Positions 41,002 through 51,820 are shown, counted from the first letter of the stretch. The stretch: DNA of 64,000 nucleotides from Oceanispirochaeta crateris (GCF_008329965.1 NZ_CP036150.1:434001-498000); one strand, 5' to 3'. Numbers and translations: made by a program. The notes: generated from the sequence alone by a model not told the origin.

Positions 41002-41436
41002 ATGTTAAAAAATATACCCGAAACTCTCTCGCCCGAACTATTGAAGATTCTTATGGAAATGGGACATTTTGATGAAATTGTTATTGGAGATGCCAATTTT
41101 CCCGGAGCCTCTCGGGCTCGTCGTCTCGTAAGATTGGATGGATTAGGTATTACGCGGGTCTTGAACGATATCCTTCAGTTTTTTCCATTGGATGATATTG
41201 AAAAAACATGCGTCACAGTGATGAAAGTTTCGAGAGAAGGATATGGAGTTCCTTCTATTTGGGAAGAATATAAGGCTTTGATCGAAAAATGGGAAGGAAA
41301 AACAGACTGTATGGCCATTATCCCTAGAGCTGATTTTTATGAAAGGGCAGGCAAGGCTTATGCTGTTATCGCCACCAGTGAATCGGCATTATTTGGAAAC
41401 ATTATCCTCACCAAAGGAATCGTTAAAAAAGATTAA
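41002..41436 (+). CDS. RbsD/FucU family mutarotase
   Basis: 144 aa. LLKILMEMGHFDEIVIGDAN, FPGASRARRLVRLDGLG and the C-terminal ERAGKAYAVIATSESALFGN, IILTKGI are the RbsD/FucU fold. These enzymes interconvert sugar anomers; length and motif order are nearer FucU (L-fucose). It lies between the TRAP transporter and an SDR, fitting uptake, anomer conversion and oxidation of one aldose. Confidence 0.88.
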   Translation: MLKNIPETLSPELLKILMEMGHFDEIVIGDANFPGASRARRLVRLDGLGITRVLNDILQFFPLDDIEKTCVTVMKVSREGYGVPSIWEEYKALIEKWEGKTDCMAIIPRADFYERAGKAYAVIATSESALFGNIILTKGIVKKD

Positions 41437-41460
41437 ACCGTAAAGATTAAGGAGATATTA

Positions 41461-42225
41461 ATGGGAAATTTAAAAGATAAAAATGTATTAGTGACGGCAG
41501 GCTGTCAGGGAATAGGATTTGCTATTTGTGAACAACTCATCAGAGCCGGAGTCAATGTTGCCACAACATATTTAACAAGCAGCAAAGGAGCTGATCTCCT
41601 CAATAAATTAGCTTCCGAAGAAGGGGTCAAATTCTTAGCCATTCAAGCTGACCTGACAACAAGAGAAACCTGCCAGAAAGTCGTCGATGAAGCCTGCACC
41701 AAAATAGGTCCCCTCCACAGTGTGGTCAATAATGCAGGATCATTGATAGAAAGACGGGGAATTGAAGAACTGGATACGGACTTTATGACACGAATCATGG
41801 ATCTGAATCTCTCCAGTACCATCTGGATCACCCAGGCTGCCGCGCCAATCCTGGCCAAACACAAAGAAGGAAGCTCCATCGTTAATTTGGCCTCTCTGGC
41901 GGGAAGGAAAGGCGGTCACCGCGGCTCAATTGCCTACTCAACATCCAAAGGGGCCATCATTACCTGGACCAGACATTCATCAACGGAGTTAGGAGACAGG
42001 GGCATCCGGGTCAACTGTGTTGCTCCCGGTTTAATACTGGGCACATCCTTTCATGCCACTCATACATCCAAAGAATCGGCAGACAAAACAATTGAGTCGA
42101 TCCCTTTGAAGCAGGCAGGATCTCCCAATGATGTGGCCAGAGCCGTATTGTTTCTTGTAGGAGAATACGATGGATTTATATCAGGTATAACCCTGGATAT
42201 AAACGGTGGTGCTTACGTAGCGTAA
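41461..42225 (+). CDS. Short-chain dehydrogenase/reductase, possible sugar dehydrogenase
   Basis: 254 aa classical SDR. VLVTAGCQGIGFAICEQL is the NAD(P)-binding TGxxxGIG (with AGCQGIG); NNAGSL follows; IVNLASLAGRKGG and AYSTSKGAIITWTR give the Ser, Tyr-x3-Lys catalytic set; INGG ends the fold. Ribosome site AAGGAG. Given the FucU-like neighbour, oxidation of an aldose such as L-fucose is the best guess. Confidence 0.85.
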   Translation: MGNLKDKNVLVTAGCQGIGFAICEQLIRAGVNVATTYLTSSKGADLLNKLASEEGVKFLAIQADLTTRETCQKVVDEACTKIGPLHSVVNNAGSLIERRGIEELDTDFMTRIMDLNLSSTIWITQAAAPILAKHKEGSSIVNLASLAGRKGGHRGSIAYSTSKGAIITWTRHSSTELGDRGIRVNCVAPGLILGTSFHATHTSKESADKTIESIPLKQAGSPNDVARAVLFLVGEYDGFISGITLDINGGAYVA

Positions 42226-42581
42226 TAGAGAATCTTTAATTAAGCGTATACATCGAAGTGGTAAAACTTGATTCAGATCCTAAGAGCTGTACTCTTTCTT
42301 CAAATCAGTCTTTTTTGGGGGCCTTTCTACCATGCGGTTCGAGTTCTATAATCATGTAATCTTCAATTGACAGGAGGAAATAATCCTTAGAAATGGAATT
42401 TCCTACTGATTATTTCTTCTGTTTAAGATAACCGTTATCAATAATTTTTCAGGTAAAAAATGTAACATTTTATGTGTCTAGAAAATGGAGGACCCTCTAT
42501 GCAGCATCAATCTAATTTAGGGGCAGAGCCTTATAATACTATAGACATATATATGTAAAAACATAATAATCTGCATATGAT
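42226..42581. other. Non-coding region with hairpin
   Basis: No gene. A nested hairpin near 42,375-42,420 (GAAATAATC with GATTATTTC, enclosing GAAATGGAATTTC) is visible. No c-di-GMP riboswitch motif was recognised before the GGDEF gene. Confidence 0.35.
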
Positions 42582-43697
42582 ATGAAAGAGTTTATTGCAA
42601 AAATATTTAACACCGATTTTACGGATTCTTCTGGCATCGAAGATGGTGAACAAATACGTAAACTCACAATGCTTTTTTTCCTCATGGTTCTTGGAATCCT
42701 CATGCTTATCGTAATGGGATTTCTCCTCTTCAGGGAAAAAAATTATTTTTATTCGTCCCTTAATTTTATTGTTTCAATATTAATCGTAGGACTGATTTTT
42801 CTTCTTCGTTCCGGAATAGGACTGATGTTCTGCAGTATCCTGAGTATTCTGCTTTTACAGTTTTTCTTCATGTTTCTATTTCATTCCGGTGTAAGCAATC
42901 AAATGGCCTTTGTGTGGTACTACCTTTTTCCACTTGTGGCTCTGTTCCTTCTGGGTACAGGATTAGGCTCTTTCTTTACCCTCTTAATGATATGCTTGTC
43001 TATTTTACTCAACTTTTTTGCAGGAGAGTTCTCATTCATTGTGCCATTCTCCTCCCCGTTCATGATCCGCCTGGTTTTGAGCTATTTAGGGGTCTTTCTT
43101 TTTGCCTTCGTATTTGAGCAAACAAGAATGTCGACACATAAGAAACTTAATATTGCCATGGATAAAATGAATGAACTGGCAATCAGAGACGGCTTAACGG
43201 GGCTATACAATCGTCGTTATTTGGACATTGTGGTCAAAAACATTATACAGCAGTTCAACCGTTCCGGTATCTCGGTCGGATTTATAATGGCCGATCTGGA
43301 TTATTTTAAAAAATACAATGACAGTTACGGCCATCAGGCTGGTGATAGACTATTGCAGAATTTCTCCGAAATGCTCAAATCTATGGTGCAGCGCAAGTCA
43401 GACTACATATTCCGTTATGGAGGTGAGGAATTTGCTTTTCTACTGCCATCAGCCAATCTTGAAACAACAAAAAGAATGGCTGCCAGTATCGTTGAGAATA
43501 CTCGCGCCCTTAATATACCGCAATCCTCACATCCAATGGGGCATGTTACTGTCTCTGTAGGTGTCTCCTTTATCGATTCTGATCATAATAATTCAAAGCG
43601 AAAGAAAGGCATTGAAGAGCTTGTGGAAACAGCAGACAAGGCACTGTACATGGCCAAGAATGCCGGCCGAGATCGTTATGTGGTGAAAGATCTTTAA
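42582..43697 (+). CDS. Membrane diguanylate cyclase
   Basis: 371 aa. Six membrane segments in residues about 25-190, then a short coil (KLNIAMDKMNELA) and a GGDEF domain (205-371): DGLTGLYNRRYLD, ADLDYFKKYNDSYGHQAGD and YGGEEFAFLLP with an intact GGEEF active site. RKSD five residues before it is the RxxD inhibitory I-site, so the enzyme should make c-di-GMP and be product-inhibited. Stands alone. Confidence 0.92.
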   Translation: MKEFIAKIFNTDFTDSSGIEDGEQIRKLTMLFFLMVLGILMLIVMGFLLFREKNYFYSSLNFIVSILIVGLIFLLRSGIGLMFCSILSILLLQFFFMFLFHSGVSNQMAFVWYYLFPLVALFLLGTGLGSFFTLLMICLSILLNFFAGEFSFIVPFSSPFMIRLVLSYLGVFLFAFVFEQTRMSTHKKLNIAMDKMNELAIRDGLTGLYNRRYLDIVVKNIIQQFNRSGISVGFIMADLDYFKKYNDSYGHQAGDRLLQNFSEMLKSMVQRKSDYIFRYGGEEFAFLLPSANLETTKRMAASIVENTRALNIPQSSHPMGHVTVSVGVSFIDSDHNNSKRKKGIEELVETADKALYMAKNAGRDRYVVKDL

Positions 43698-43851
43698 CCG
43701 GGGACTCTGTGCAGGTGACATAGAAGCCCATCTGGGTTCAGTCATAATTTTCTTTTCATAACCAAGCTGTTCTATACAGTATTTACAAACAATCTTTGAC
43801 GAACCCTGCAGGCTCTAATGCAATAAAAGTGAAAATAAAATGGAGGCGAAG

Positions 43852-44193
43852 ATGCAAATGAAAGTCGTATTTCACATAGATGAGAATGATAAATGGAACT
43901 TGCTTCTTTCAAATGTAAAAAACTTAATAAATGAATTATCAGACAAAACATTTGAGATAGAAATTGTGGCTAATTCAGTGGCAGTTAAGGAATATTTAAT
44001 AAAAAATAGTCTTTTTTCTAAGGAACTTAAAGATCTTTCAGAAAAAGGGATTCATATCTGTGCTTGTCTTAATTCATTGAAGGGAATGCAAATAGAACAA
44101 GATGATATCTTTGAGTTTATTACAATTGTACCCGCCGGAGTGAAAGAATTGATAGATAAACAACTCTGTGGGTATGCTTATATTAAACCATAG
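43852..44193 (+). CDS. DsrE/DsrF-like family protein
   Basis: 113 aa; GGAGG at 43842-43846 sets the ATG at 43852. VVFHIDENDKWNLLLSNVKN, EIEIVANSVAVKEYL, IHICACLNSLKGMQIEQDDI and FITIVPAGVKELIDKQLCGY match small DsrE-fold proteins of the YchN/COG1416 type. A Cys pair (CACLNS) sits where sulphur-relay members have a reactive Cys. Role unknown. Confidence 0.75.
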   Translation: MQMKVVFHIDENDKWNLLLSNVKNLINELSDKTFEIEIVANSVAVKEYLIKNSLFSKELKDLSEKGIHICACLNSLKGMQIEQDDIFEFITIVPAGVKELIDKQLCGYAYIKP

Positions 44194-44213
44194 ATTGTAT
44201 TTTTAAACTTTTT

Positions 44214-45629
44214 TTAAAGAAGAATGAGAGATAAAATGAATACAACTGTCATGGTGACCAATCCTTGAATCAAGGTGGCCACCGTGAGTGATTTGTAGGC
44301 TGTTTTAACATCCATACCGGTAAACTGGGCAACAACCCAAAAGTAGGAGTCGTTAGCATGTGAGACCACCATGGCTCCGGCACCGATGCTCATAACCGTT
44401 AGAATGGAGCCTATGGGACTATTCAGCCCTAAAGTACCGAGAAGGGGAGCTATCAAAGCCGATGTTGTCACAAGAGCTGTTGTCGATGAACCCTGGGCAG
44501 TTTTCAGAGCGGCAGCGACGCAAAAGGGCACTAAAATACCAAGACTCCATCCACTCATGGATGCCCCCAGGAAAGAGGCGATGGATGTTGCCTTGATAAT
44601 AGCACCGAAGGCTCCACCAGCTCCTGTAATCAATATAAAGGGACCGGCTGTTCTGATGCCTTCGCCCACCCACCTCATAAGCACATCTTCATTCATCTTT
44701 GGTGCCAGTCTTAATGCAAATAGAAATCCTATGAGAAGGGCAGTCACAGGTTTCCCTATGAAAGATATAAAATTAATCAATACTTCTGTTCCCACTGTGA
44801 GCTGCGGGACTTTACCGGAAAGAGAGCTTATTCTCGGGATTGAAGCTATTGTTCCCAATGTAATCAGGAAAATTGGAATGATAATGGGAGAAAATGACAT
44901 AAATGTGCTAGGTAGTTTGCCATACATGGATTCAATGGTTTTCTCTTCTGTTTCCAGATCATAAATGAGGGCTTCTTCATTGTCCCGGTCTTCCTGAAGC
45001 TCCACTCTTTTACCTATATACCCAGCCCAAAGTATTCCTGCAGTTAAAGGAAAAATAGAAATTAAGAGCCCATAGAGGATGAGCAGACCAAGATTTTTTT
45101 CAAGTCCCAAATTTGCGGCTGCTGCAATAGGACCCGGAGTTGGGGGAACCAGGGTATGAGACGCATAGAGTCCAGTGGCCAGGGCTATGCTCATCATCGC
45201 TGCAGACACATGGGCTTTTTTTGTCACCGATTTTCTCAAGGCTGATAGGATGATGTATCCCGAATCACAAAATACTGGAATTGAAACAAACCATCCGATG
45301 ATGCTCATGGCCAATTCCGGCCTCTTGGGGCCCGTTGCCCTTATGATCGCATCCCCGATTTTTATGGCAGCTCCTGATTTTTCCAGAAATACCCCAATGA
45401 TTGTTCCAAGAGCGATGACTATACCGATGTTGGCAAGAATTTTTCCAAAACCGTTATTGATGGTGGGGATTATATTTATCAATTCAAACTGTCCTAAGAC
45501 AGAAGCTCCGAGCCCAACGAAGAGAGAGGAAAAAATTAAAGCAATAAAAGGGTGTATATTGTAAACTGATGTCGCAACAACGATCAGTATGATTGATGAA
45601 GTAAATAACAATATCATTATCAGGTCCAT
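44214..45629 (-). CDS. GntP family permease (copy 1)
   Basis: 471 aa, about 12-14 helices. FIALIFSSLFVGLGASVLGQ, GIVIALGTIIGVFLEKSGAA, SIPVFCDSGYIILSAL and GLYASHTLVPPTPGPIAAAA are GntP signatures for gluconate or similar hydroxy-acid uptake. Clearly a paralogue of the next gene upstream (45779-47164). Confidence 0.92.
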   Translation of the reverse strand: MDLIMILLFTSSIILIVVATSVYNIHPFIALIFSSLFVGLGASVLGQFELINIIPTINNGFGKILANIGIVIALGTIIGVFLEKSGAAIKIGDAIIRATGPKRPELAMSIIGWFVSIPVFCDSGYIILSALRKSVTKKAHVSAAMMSIALATGLYASHTLVPPTPGPIAAAANLGLEKNLGLLILYGLLISIFPLTAGILWAGYIGKRVELQEDRDNEEALIYDLETEEKTIESMYGKLPSTFMSFSPIIIPIFLITLGTIASIPRISSLSGKVPQLTVGTEVLINFISFIGKPVTALLIGFLFALRLAPKMNEDVLMRWVGEGIRTAGPFILITGAGGAFGAIIKATSIASFLGASMSGWSLGILVPFCVAAALKTAQGSSTTALVTTSALIAPLLGTLGLNSPIGSILTVMSIGAGAMVVSHANDSYFWVVAQFTGMDVKTAYKSLTVATLIQGLVTMTVVFILSLILL

Positions 45630-45720
45630 ATGAATGTCTCCTTCAAGCCCACTTCGGTTGTAATTTTATCATACTCTGATCAATTGATATAAAAAAAATT
45701 GTCTTTAGAATCGGAGAAAG

Positions 45721-45757
45721 AAAAAGGAGAGCAAAATTTTTGCTCTCCCTTTTTCAT
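45721..45757 (-). terminator. Rho-independent terminator after gntP copy 2
   Basis: GGAGAGCAAAA and TTTTTGCTCTCC form a strong stem; T runs on both sides make it work in either direction, but it closely follows the leftward gene ending at 45779. Confidence 0.8.
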
Positions 45758-45778
45758 TGTGAAAAATACGTTTATATT

Positions 45779-47164
45779 TTACAAAAGAAATAAAGAAAGA
45801 ATAAAGACAACAATAATACCAACAACTCCCTGTATCAAGGTGGCCACGGTTTGTGACTTGTAGGCCGTTTTAACATCCATTCCGGTAAATTCCGCTACGA
45901 CCCAGAAATAAGAGTCATTAGCGTGAGACACAGTCATGGCTCCGGCACCGATACTCATTACAGTGAGGACAGCCCCCATGGTAGAATCGAGACCAAGTGA
46001 AACCAGGAGAGGCGCCATCAACGCGGAAGTCGTTACCAGAGCTGTTGTTGAGGAACCTTGAGCAGTTTTCAGAGCCGCGGCAATGAAAAATGGTACAAGG
46101 ATACCAACGCTCCAACCACTCATGGACTGGCCAAGAAAATCGGCTACTGGAGTCGCTTTGATGATCGCTCCGAAAGCACCACCGGCACCGGTGATTAAAA
46201 TGATGGGCCCGGCGATTTTTACACCTTCTCCAATCCACTTCATCAGAACTTCTTCATTCAATTTAGGAGCGAGGCCAAGAGCAAATAGGAGACCCACAAG
46301 AAGTGCCATCACTGGTTTTCCAAAAAACTTAAAAAGATTAGATATAAAGCCAGTTCCCATCAGATCTCCTGGAAAAGAGGCAATGGTTCCCATGGCAATA
46401 AAGAAAATAGGAATAAGGATTGGAGCAAAGGACATAAAGGTGGAAGGCAGTTTGCCGTATGTCTTTTCTATTAGATCTTCTTCGACTTCAAATCCGTTTT
46501 TGAAGAATTCTTCATTGTCGCGATCTTCCTGAATCGTAATTTTTCCACCAATGTATTTTGCCCAGATAAAACCGGCTATCATTGTGAAAAGAGAGACAAA
46601 AATACCGACAAGAATAACAAGACCGAGGCTGTCTTCAAGACCCAGGTTTCCAGCTGCGGCAATAGGTCCTGGAGTGGGAGGTACCAGAGTATGAGAGGCG
46701 TACAAACCTGTTGCCAGGGCAACACTCATCATGGTGGCAGAAACTTTTGCCTTTCTTGTCACAGATTTCCGCAGGGCGGAAAGGATGACATACCCTGAGT
46801 CACAGAATACAGGTATTGAAACAAACCAACCGATAAAACTCATGGCAAGGCCTGGTCTTTTGGGACCTACGAGTTTCAGGATTGTATCTGCCATTTTAAC
46901 AGCCGCTCCTGATTTTTCAAGAAACACCCCTATGATCGTTCCCAGAACAATGACGATTCCAATGTAAGCCAGAATCCCACCGAACCCGTTTCTTAAGGTC
47001 GTTTCTACTGCCATTACATCAAACTGACCCAGAGCGGATGCTCCCAGCCCCACAAACAGTGCCGCAAAAATTAGGGCAATAAAAGGGTGTAATTTAAAGA
47101 GTGATGTTGCCAATACCATGAGAACGATTGACACAACCAGTAATAAAACCATGATCAAACCCAT
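45779..47164 (-). CDS. GntP family permease (copy 2)
   Basis: 461 aa from the ATG at 47164, which follows GGAGG; the frame continues to 47242 but crosses an operator-like site and has no ribosome site. The same signatures as copy 1 (SIPVFCDSGYVILSALRKSV, SHTLVPPTPGPIAAAGNLGL, GGAFGAIIKATPVADFL). It follows the FadR-type regulator in the same direction, which likely controls it. Confidence 0.92.
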   Translation of the reverse strand: MGLIMVLLLVVSIVLMVLATSLFKLHPFIALIFAALFVGLGASALGQFDVMAVETTLRNGFGGILAYIGIVIVLGTIIGVFLEKSGAAVKMADTILKLVGPKRPGLAMSFIGWFVSIPVFCDSGYVILSALRKSVTRKAKVSATMMSVALATGLYASHTLVPPTPGPIAAAGNLGLEDSLGLVILVGIFVSLFTMIAGFIWAKYIGGKITIQEDRDNEEFFKNGFEVEEDLIEKTYGKLPSTFMSFAPILIPIFFIAMGTIASFPGDLMGTGFISNLFKFFGKPVMALLVGLLFALGLAPKLNEEVLMKWIGEGVKIAGPIILITGAGGAFGAIIKATPVADFLGQSMSGWSVGILVPFFIAAALKTAQGSSTTALVTTSALMAPLLVSLGLDSTMGAVLTVMSIGAGAMTVSHANDSYFWVVAEFTGMDVKTAYKSQTVATLIQGVVGIIVVFILSLFLL

Positions 47165-47191
47165 ATTGATTAAACCTCCATAATTTTTCAT

Positions 47192-47276
47192 CTGTAGTAC
47201 AGGTGCGTATGTTTCAATGCAATATTCCGCATAATAAGCCATATATACAAAGAAATAGTGTAATCTGTACTACAAG
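47192..47276. promoter_or_regulatory. Two GntR-type operator half-dyads before gntP copy 2
   Basis: CTGTAGTACAG (47192-47202, a perfect palindrome around one base) and CTGTACTACAAG (47265-47276) share TGTA-N-TACA. They are 72 bp apart, in the leader of gntP copy 2. FadR-family repressors bind such short dyads. Confidence 0.55.
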
Positions 47277-47417
47277 TTGATGGTATCATGGGTTTTTAAA
47301 TAATGCAAAAAATAAATTTCATTTTTTGCTTTCTCATGAGAAAATCATTTTAAAAGATATTTCGATCTGTAGAGAACTGTGTTTAAATTCTGAATATGTA
47401 GTAAAAAGAGTTAGAGG

Positions 47418-48137
47418 CTAGAGAGTGCTGGACAGCCAGGGATTCCAGCGTTTTTTGTCGGGAATCGGATCAGCTTTTTTGGACTCAGTATGAATAGGTC
47501 TTGTCAAATGTCTGACAGTATATAATGTGGCTAGTTCCAGATCATTTTCTTTGATGCTCTTATAGATTCGCTTATGTTGGGTTACTATCTCCTCTAAACT
47601 GAGGATATACAACTCATTTTTAGGAACATTATGCAGCAGATCCCAAATCAGCAAGTTTATCGTATGAAGCAGAAAATTCCCCGTTAGATGGGAAATAGCC
47701 GTATGGAATTCTCGATCAAGATAAAAAAAAGCCTCTTTGTTATGATTTTCCTTTACCATAGCTTTTATGGATCTATCCAGCTGATCATAATCGTTGTCTT
47801 TGTGGTTGTTAAGACAGAGTTCAAGGCTTAATTTTTCAAGAGCGCACCTAATGTCCTGAATCTCCTTTAAATTCCCTGTATGAAATTTTAGAGTGGGAAG
47901 TATGGTGTTGAGCAGTTTGTCCATACTCTGTTCTGCCACATAGGTTCCCCCACCTTTCTTTCTGAAAACCAGTCCAATGGCGGATAATTTTTCAAGGGCT
48001 GCTCGAACCGGACCGCGTGAGACGCTATATTTGTTACACAACTCTGATTCAGAGGGTAATTTATCACCAGGCTTGAGATCTCCCTTAACAATCTGCTTCT
48101 CAAGAAAGTCATAAATCACCGTGCTTTTTGATTCCAT
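47418..48137 (-). CDS. FadR-subfamily GntR regulator
   Basis: 239 aa from the MESKSTVIYD start; the frame runs on to 48326 with a 63-residue Cys-containing extension that is probably not translated. LKPGDKLPSESELCNKYSVS, RGPVRAALEKLSAIGLVFRK is the GntR winged helix; the FCD ligand domain (DREFHTAISHLTGNFLLHTI) follows with metal-binding His/Asp. Likely represses the GntP gene until a sugar acid binds. Confidence 0.85.
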   Translation of the reverse strand: MESKSTVIYDFLEKQIVKGDLKPGDKLPSESELCNKYSVSRGPVRAALEKLSAIGLVFRKKGGGTYVAEQSMDKLLNTILPTLKFHTGNLKEIQDIRCALEKLSLELCLNNHKDNDYDQLDRSIKAMVKENHNKEAFFYLDREFHTAISHLTGNFLLHTINLLIWDLLHNVPKNELYILSLEEIVTQHKRIYKSIKENDLELATLYTVRHLTRPIHTESKKADPIPDKKRWNPWLSSTL

Positions 48138-48302
48138 TACAGTTAAGATACATGGAATGAACTTCGATTGACAAGATCTGCAAAAAGCAGGTCGCTTTTG
48201 AAGTTCACTCATCTCTACCAGTGATTCTCGTCGTACATATTGATACAATAGTGAATATCTATCTTGATAGTAAAAATTTGCTGAGTCAAATTTACCGGAT
48301 TT

Positions 48303-49128
48303 GTGAAATGGAAGGTTCAGACTCATATTTTGATCCCTACTGGAATATTTTTAATCTTTCTAAATATTGATCACTTTTTGTCTCCATCAGTTCCACACGC
48401 TATTGTTGTTATAGGTTTGATTCTGGAACTGACAATTCTGCCGTTTGTAAAGAAGTCTATGAAATCGCCTCTTAAGTATATCATTGAATTTCTTGACCAA
48501 CATAAGCCAAGTTTTACTTTCTATCCTATTTTGTCTTTCCTGTTACTAACTAGTTTTACCTTTCATCGAACATTTTTCATGTCTTCATTTATTACCCTGA
48601 TATTGTCTACATTGCTGATTTTCTTCAGTTATTATCTGATTGCTACTTCCATATCAGGTGCTAGGCTGCATCAGGAACATGAACGGATCTCAATGACTGA
48701 TAGCCTGACTGGCCTATATAACAGACGGTATATGGAAAAACAAATTCAACAGGAATTTGACAGGTATAAAAAATGGTTGTGAGTTTGCACTGGTCAGAGC
48801 GGATATTGATATTTTAAAAATATCAACGATTTCTACGGACATGATTGTGGAGATTCGGTATTAATGTCCATCACGGAGAATATTCGTAAATCTATTAGAA
48901 TATGTGACACGATAGGCAGGCGAAGAGTTTTTACTCTTGTTGCCGGGAACTAGTAAAGAACATGCTTTGACATTGGCAGAACGCATCAGAAAGACTGTCG
49001 AAAAACACAGATATGAATTTGAAAGCGGTAAGCAAGCCGTGGCTGTGACAATAACTCTCGGAGTATCTGTTGTGAATCCACGGGGTATTATCAGGGAAAG
49101 GTTCATGCTTGAGATCCGAAGAATATAG
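48303..49128 (+). pseudogene. Decayed membrane diguanylate cyclase
   Basis: The frame from 48303 gives about five membrane helices and SMTDSLTGLYNRRYMEKQ, then stops at 48782. In other frames follow RADID-like text, YGHDCGDSVLMSI near 48835, then GRR-GEEF text near 48920 with lost bases, and LPGTSKEHALTLAERIRKTV with TITLGVSVVNPRGI. At least three frame breaks separate these parts. The GGDEF core is destroyed. Confidence 0.8.
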
Positions 49129-49561
49129 GTCAAAAAATCTTGGTTTTCTCAATCTTAGAAATCAATTTGTTAAGTGGAAAAATTGCAGGAATATTCCTCA
49201 TTGATGAAAATATAATACTAAAAAACTGGTATATAAAATATGGATTCCAAGAAGAAAATTAAAAAACTGACTATTTGTTTTTTTAAATTTGTTCAATGAA
49301 TTTCATAATCATTAAATTTTCAATAATTCTGAATTACCTGTGAACATAAAAATGTTCAAGACTCAAGTTTTCAATGAACAAGTATTGGAAATCAAATGAG
49401 TTGCTTATTTAGCTCTCAATTTTTGATATCTAAGAGAATCATTGTGTGTTAAAATTATTTTTTAGATTTTTAATTAAAGTATTCCTATGATGATAATAAA
49501 GAATTATATTTGTGTTAATTAAAATTCAATTTGTAAATGCCAAGAGCACAGGAAGGATACA
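49129..49561. other. AT-rich intergenic region before chemoreceptor
   Basis: No open frame or stable hairpin was recognised in 430 bp. ACAGGAAGG before 49562 is the ribosome site of the chemoreceptor. Confidence 0.4.
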
Positions 49562-51820
49562 ATGAAAATAATAACCAAGATTATGTTACCGGTGGCGATC
49601 GTTTTTTTAATAAGTTTTGTTTCATTGTATTTTATGACAAAAAAGAACCTGAATGAAAACTATACGGCTATGATTGAACTTCTTGTGAACGAAAAGCTCG
49701 ATGCTTATCATAATTTATTGGAAGGTTCTAGTGAAAATTTGAGGGCTTATGAAGAAGAAACATTAAGTGCGACTAAAGACCGATTGCTGAATGTGGTTCA
49801 ATTAGCAAAATCAGGAGTAGAGCATTTTTACAATCTGGAACAAAGTGGTCAGTTCAGTAGGAGTGAAGCTCAGTCTCTGGCAAGAGAGTATATTGCAAAT
49901 TTATCATTTGGCGCTGACAATTATTTATTTGCATTTCAGGATGATTACACGAATATCGTAACTCCCGTTGCTGCATTGCTAGGAAAGAATCTTGAGGATA
50001 GACTCGATGTTAAAGGTAATCCCTATGTTAAGCAATATGTGGATAATTGTGTTAAAGACGGTTATGCCTTTACAAAGTATTGGTTCGTAAAACCGGGAGA
50101 CACTGAGGCTTCAGAAAAAATCAGCGCTACTATATATTTCGAAGAATGGGGTTGGATTCTTGGCACGGGAGAATATATAGATAATATTCAAATCAGTCTG
50201 GATGAAAAAACAGCATCAGCTAATGAAATGTTAAGAGAGGCTATGTATGGTTCCTCCAATATTGATCTCAGCGGAAATCCTGAATTAGAAAAAATTTTAC
50301 TGGATGCCTATCCTTTTATTGTTAGCAGTGATGGTTCTTTTGTATATTACAAGGATAAAAGTCTGGAAGGAACAAAACCGGATTTAAGAGATTCTGAAAC
50401 AGGAGAGGAATTATTACCGCTCTTTCTTGAAATAAAAAATGGGAGAGTTGAGTATCATTTTACTAAAAATGGCGAAGGATCTTATAAAAAAACTTCATTA
50501 CTCAGGTATGTTGAAGAAGATGATGTCGTTATTTCTTTTTCCTACTATCAGGATGATGTTGATAACCTAATAACAACAGTATTTATTGGTATCTTTATAC
50601 CTCTGATTATAAGTATGATCGCAATCCTAGGAGTGATTATAGCATTCACATTGATGGTTGTGGGTAATATTAAAAAAACGAATAACATGCTGAAAAATAT
50701 TTCTCAGGGAGATGGAGACTTAACCCAGGTTCTTGAAGTCAAAACCAGAGACGAATTGTACGAAATGGCGGAAAGCTTCAATTATTTTGTCAATAATTTA
50801 CGCATCTTAATTGCCAATGTAAAAGAATCGATTGATGGTACCAATAGGGTTAAACAAGAAATAACCGCCGGAACAGAAGAGACTACAACGGCCATTGAGC
50901 AGATCAGTGCGACCCTTAATTCTATTGGAACGCAAATTGATACACTGGACAAGAATATAGGTGGAAATGCTGTTGCTATAGAGCAGGTTACTACTAACAT
51001 GGTCTCAATCGATGACCAGATAAATGACCAGGCGTCTATGGTAGAAGAGTCAACCGCAGCTATTACAGAAATGATTGCATCACTCAAAAATGTAGCAAAT
51101 ATTACAAGTGCAAAAAAAGAATCAACCACTGCATTATCTGAAATGGCTGATGAAGGGAAGAAGAAAATTGATGAAACATCTTCAGCTTTTAAAGTTGCAG
51201 TAGACCAAATTCAATCCATTCAGGTGATGGCTAATACAATCAATGCTATTGCATCTCAGACGAACCTTCTATCAATGAATGCCGCCATTGAAGCGGCTCA
51301 TGCTGGTGATGCCGGTAAGGGATTTGCTGTAGTTGCTGATGAAATCAGGAAACTGGCTGAGACCTCGGCCTTGTCATCTTCCAATATTACAAAGATGATA
51401 AAGGAGATCACTTCATCTGTAGATATTGCTGATAACAATGTTGATGCCACTTCTATGGTATTCGACTCAATTCTGAAAGAAATTGTTGATACGGTTAATG
51501 CGTTCTCAGAAATTGAGGCATCGGTTGCAGAATTGAATATTGGTGGGCAACAAGTTCTTGATGCATCAGGTCAAATTAATGATGTGACATCCCAGATTAA
51601 GGCAGGTAGTAATGAAATCAGCAATGGTGTTCAGTCAATGCTTAAATCCTCAGACATGATTAAAGAAGTCTCTCAAAAAGTAACTTCTGGCATGGCTGAA
51701 GCCCAGGCCGGTACTCAGGAAATTGTCAATTCAATGCAGTTTATGATTGAGCTTTCTCAGAAGCTGGACAATATCGTTCTAGAATTAAAAGACAAATTTG
51801 GTACTTTTAAGACTGAGTAG
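49562..51820 (+). CDS. Methyl-accepting chemotaxis protein with dCache sensor
   Basis: 752 aa. One membrane helix at about 6-26, a periplasmic double-Cache sensor (about 35-330; [36 protein letters not shown] repeated in kind), a second helix near 340-365, HAMP, then the signalling coil with the hairpin tip [38 protein letters not shown] near residue 560-600. Senses a small ligand and controls CheA. A stray receptor with no che genes beside it. Confidence 0.93.
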   Translation: MKIITKIMLPVAIVFLISFVSLYFMTKKNLNENYTAMIELLVNEKLDAYHNLLEGSSENLRAYEEETLSATKDRLLNVVQLAKSGVEHFYNLEQSGQFSRSEAQSLAREYIANLSFGADNYLFAFQDDYTNIVTPVAALLGKNLEDRLDVKGNPYVKQYVDNCVKDGYAFTKYWFVKPGDTEASEKISATIYFEEWGWILGTGEYIDNIQISLDEKTASANEMLREAMYGSSNIDLSGNPELEKILLDAYPFIVSSDGSFVYYKDKSLEGTKPDLRDSETGEELLPLFLEIKNGRVEYHFTKNGEGSYKKTSLLRYVEEDDVVISFSYYQDDVDNLITTVFIGIFIPLIISMIAILGVIIAFTLMVVGNIKKTNNMLKNISQGDGDLTQVLEVKTRDELYEMAESFNYFVNNLRILIANVKESIDGTNRVKQEITAGTEETTTAIEQISATLNSIGTQIDTLDKNIGGNAVAIEQVTTNMVSIDDQINDQASMVEESTAAITEMIASLKNVANITSAKKESTTALSEMADEGKKKIDETSSAFKVAVDQIQSIQVMANTINAIASQTNLLSMNAAIEAAHAGDAGKGFAVVADEIRKLAETSALSSSNITKMIKEITSSVDIADNNVDATSMVFDSILKEIVDTVNAFSEIEASVAELNIGGQQVLDASGQINDVTSQIKAGSNEISNGVQSMLKSSDMIKEVSQKVTSGMAEAQAGTQEIVNSMQFMIELSQKLDNIVLELKDKFGTFKTE

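Noticed and set aside
42226-42581. c-di-GMP riboswitch before the GGDEF gene
   Set aside because: No conserved GEMM core or paired helices could be found; only a simple hairpin.
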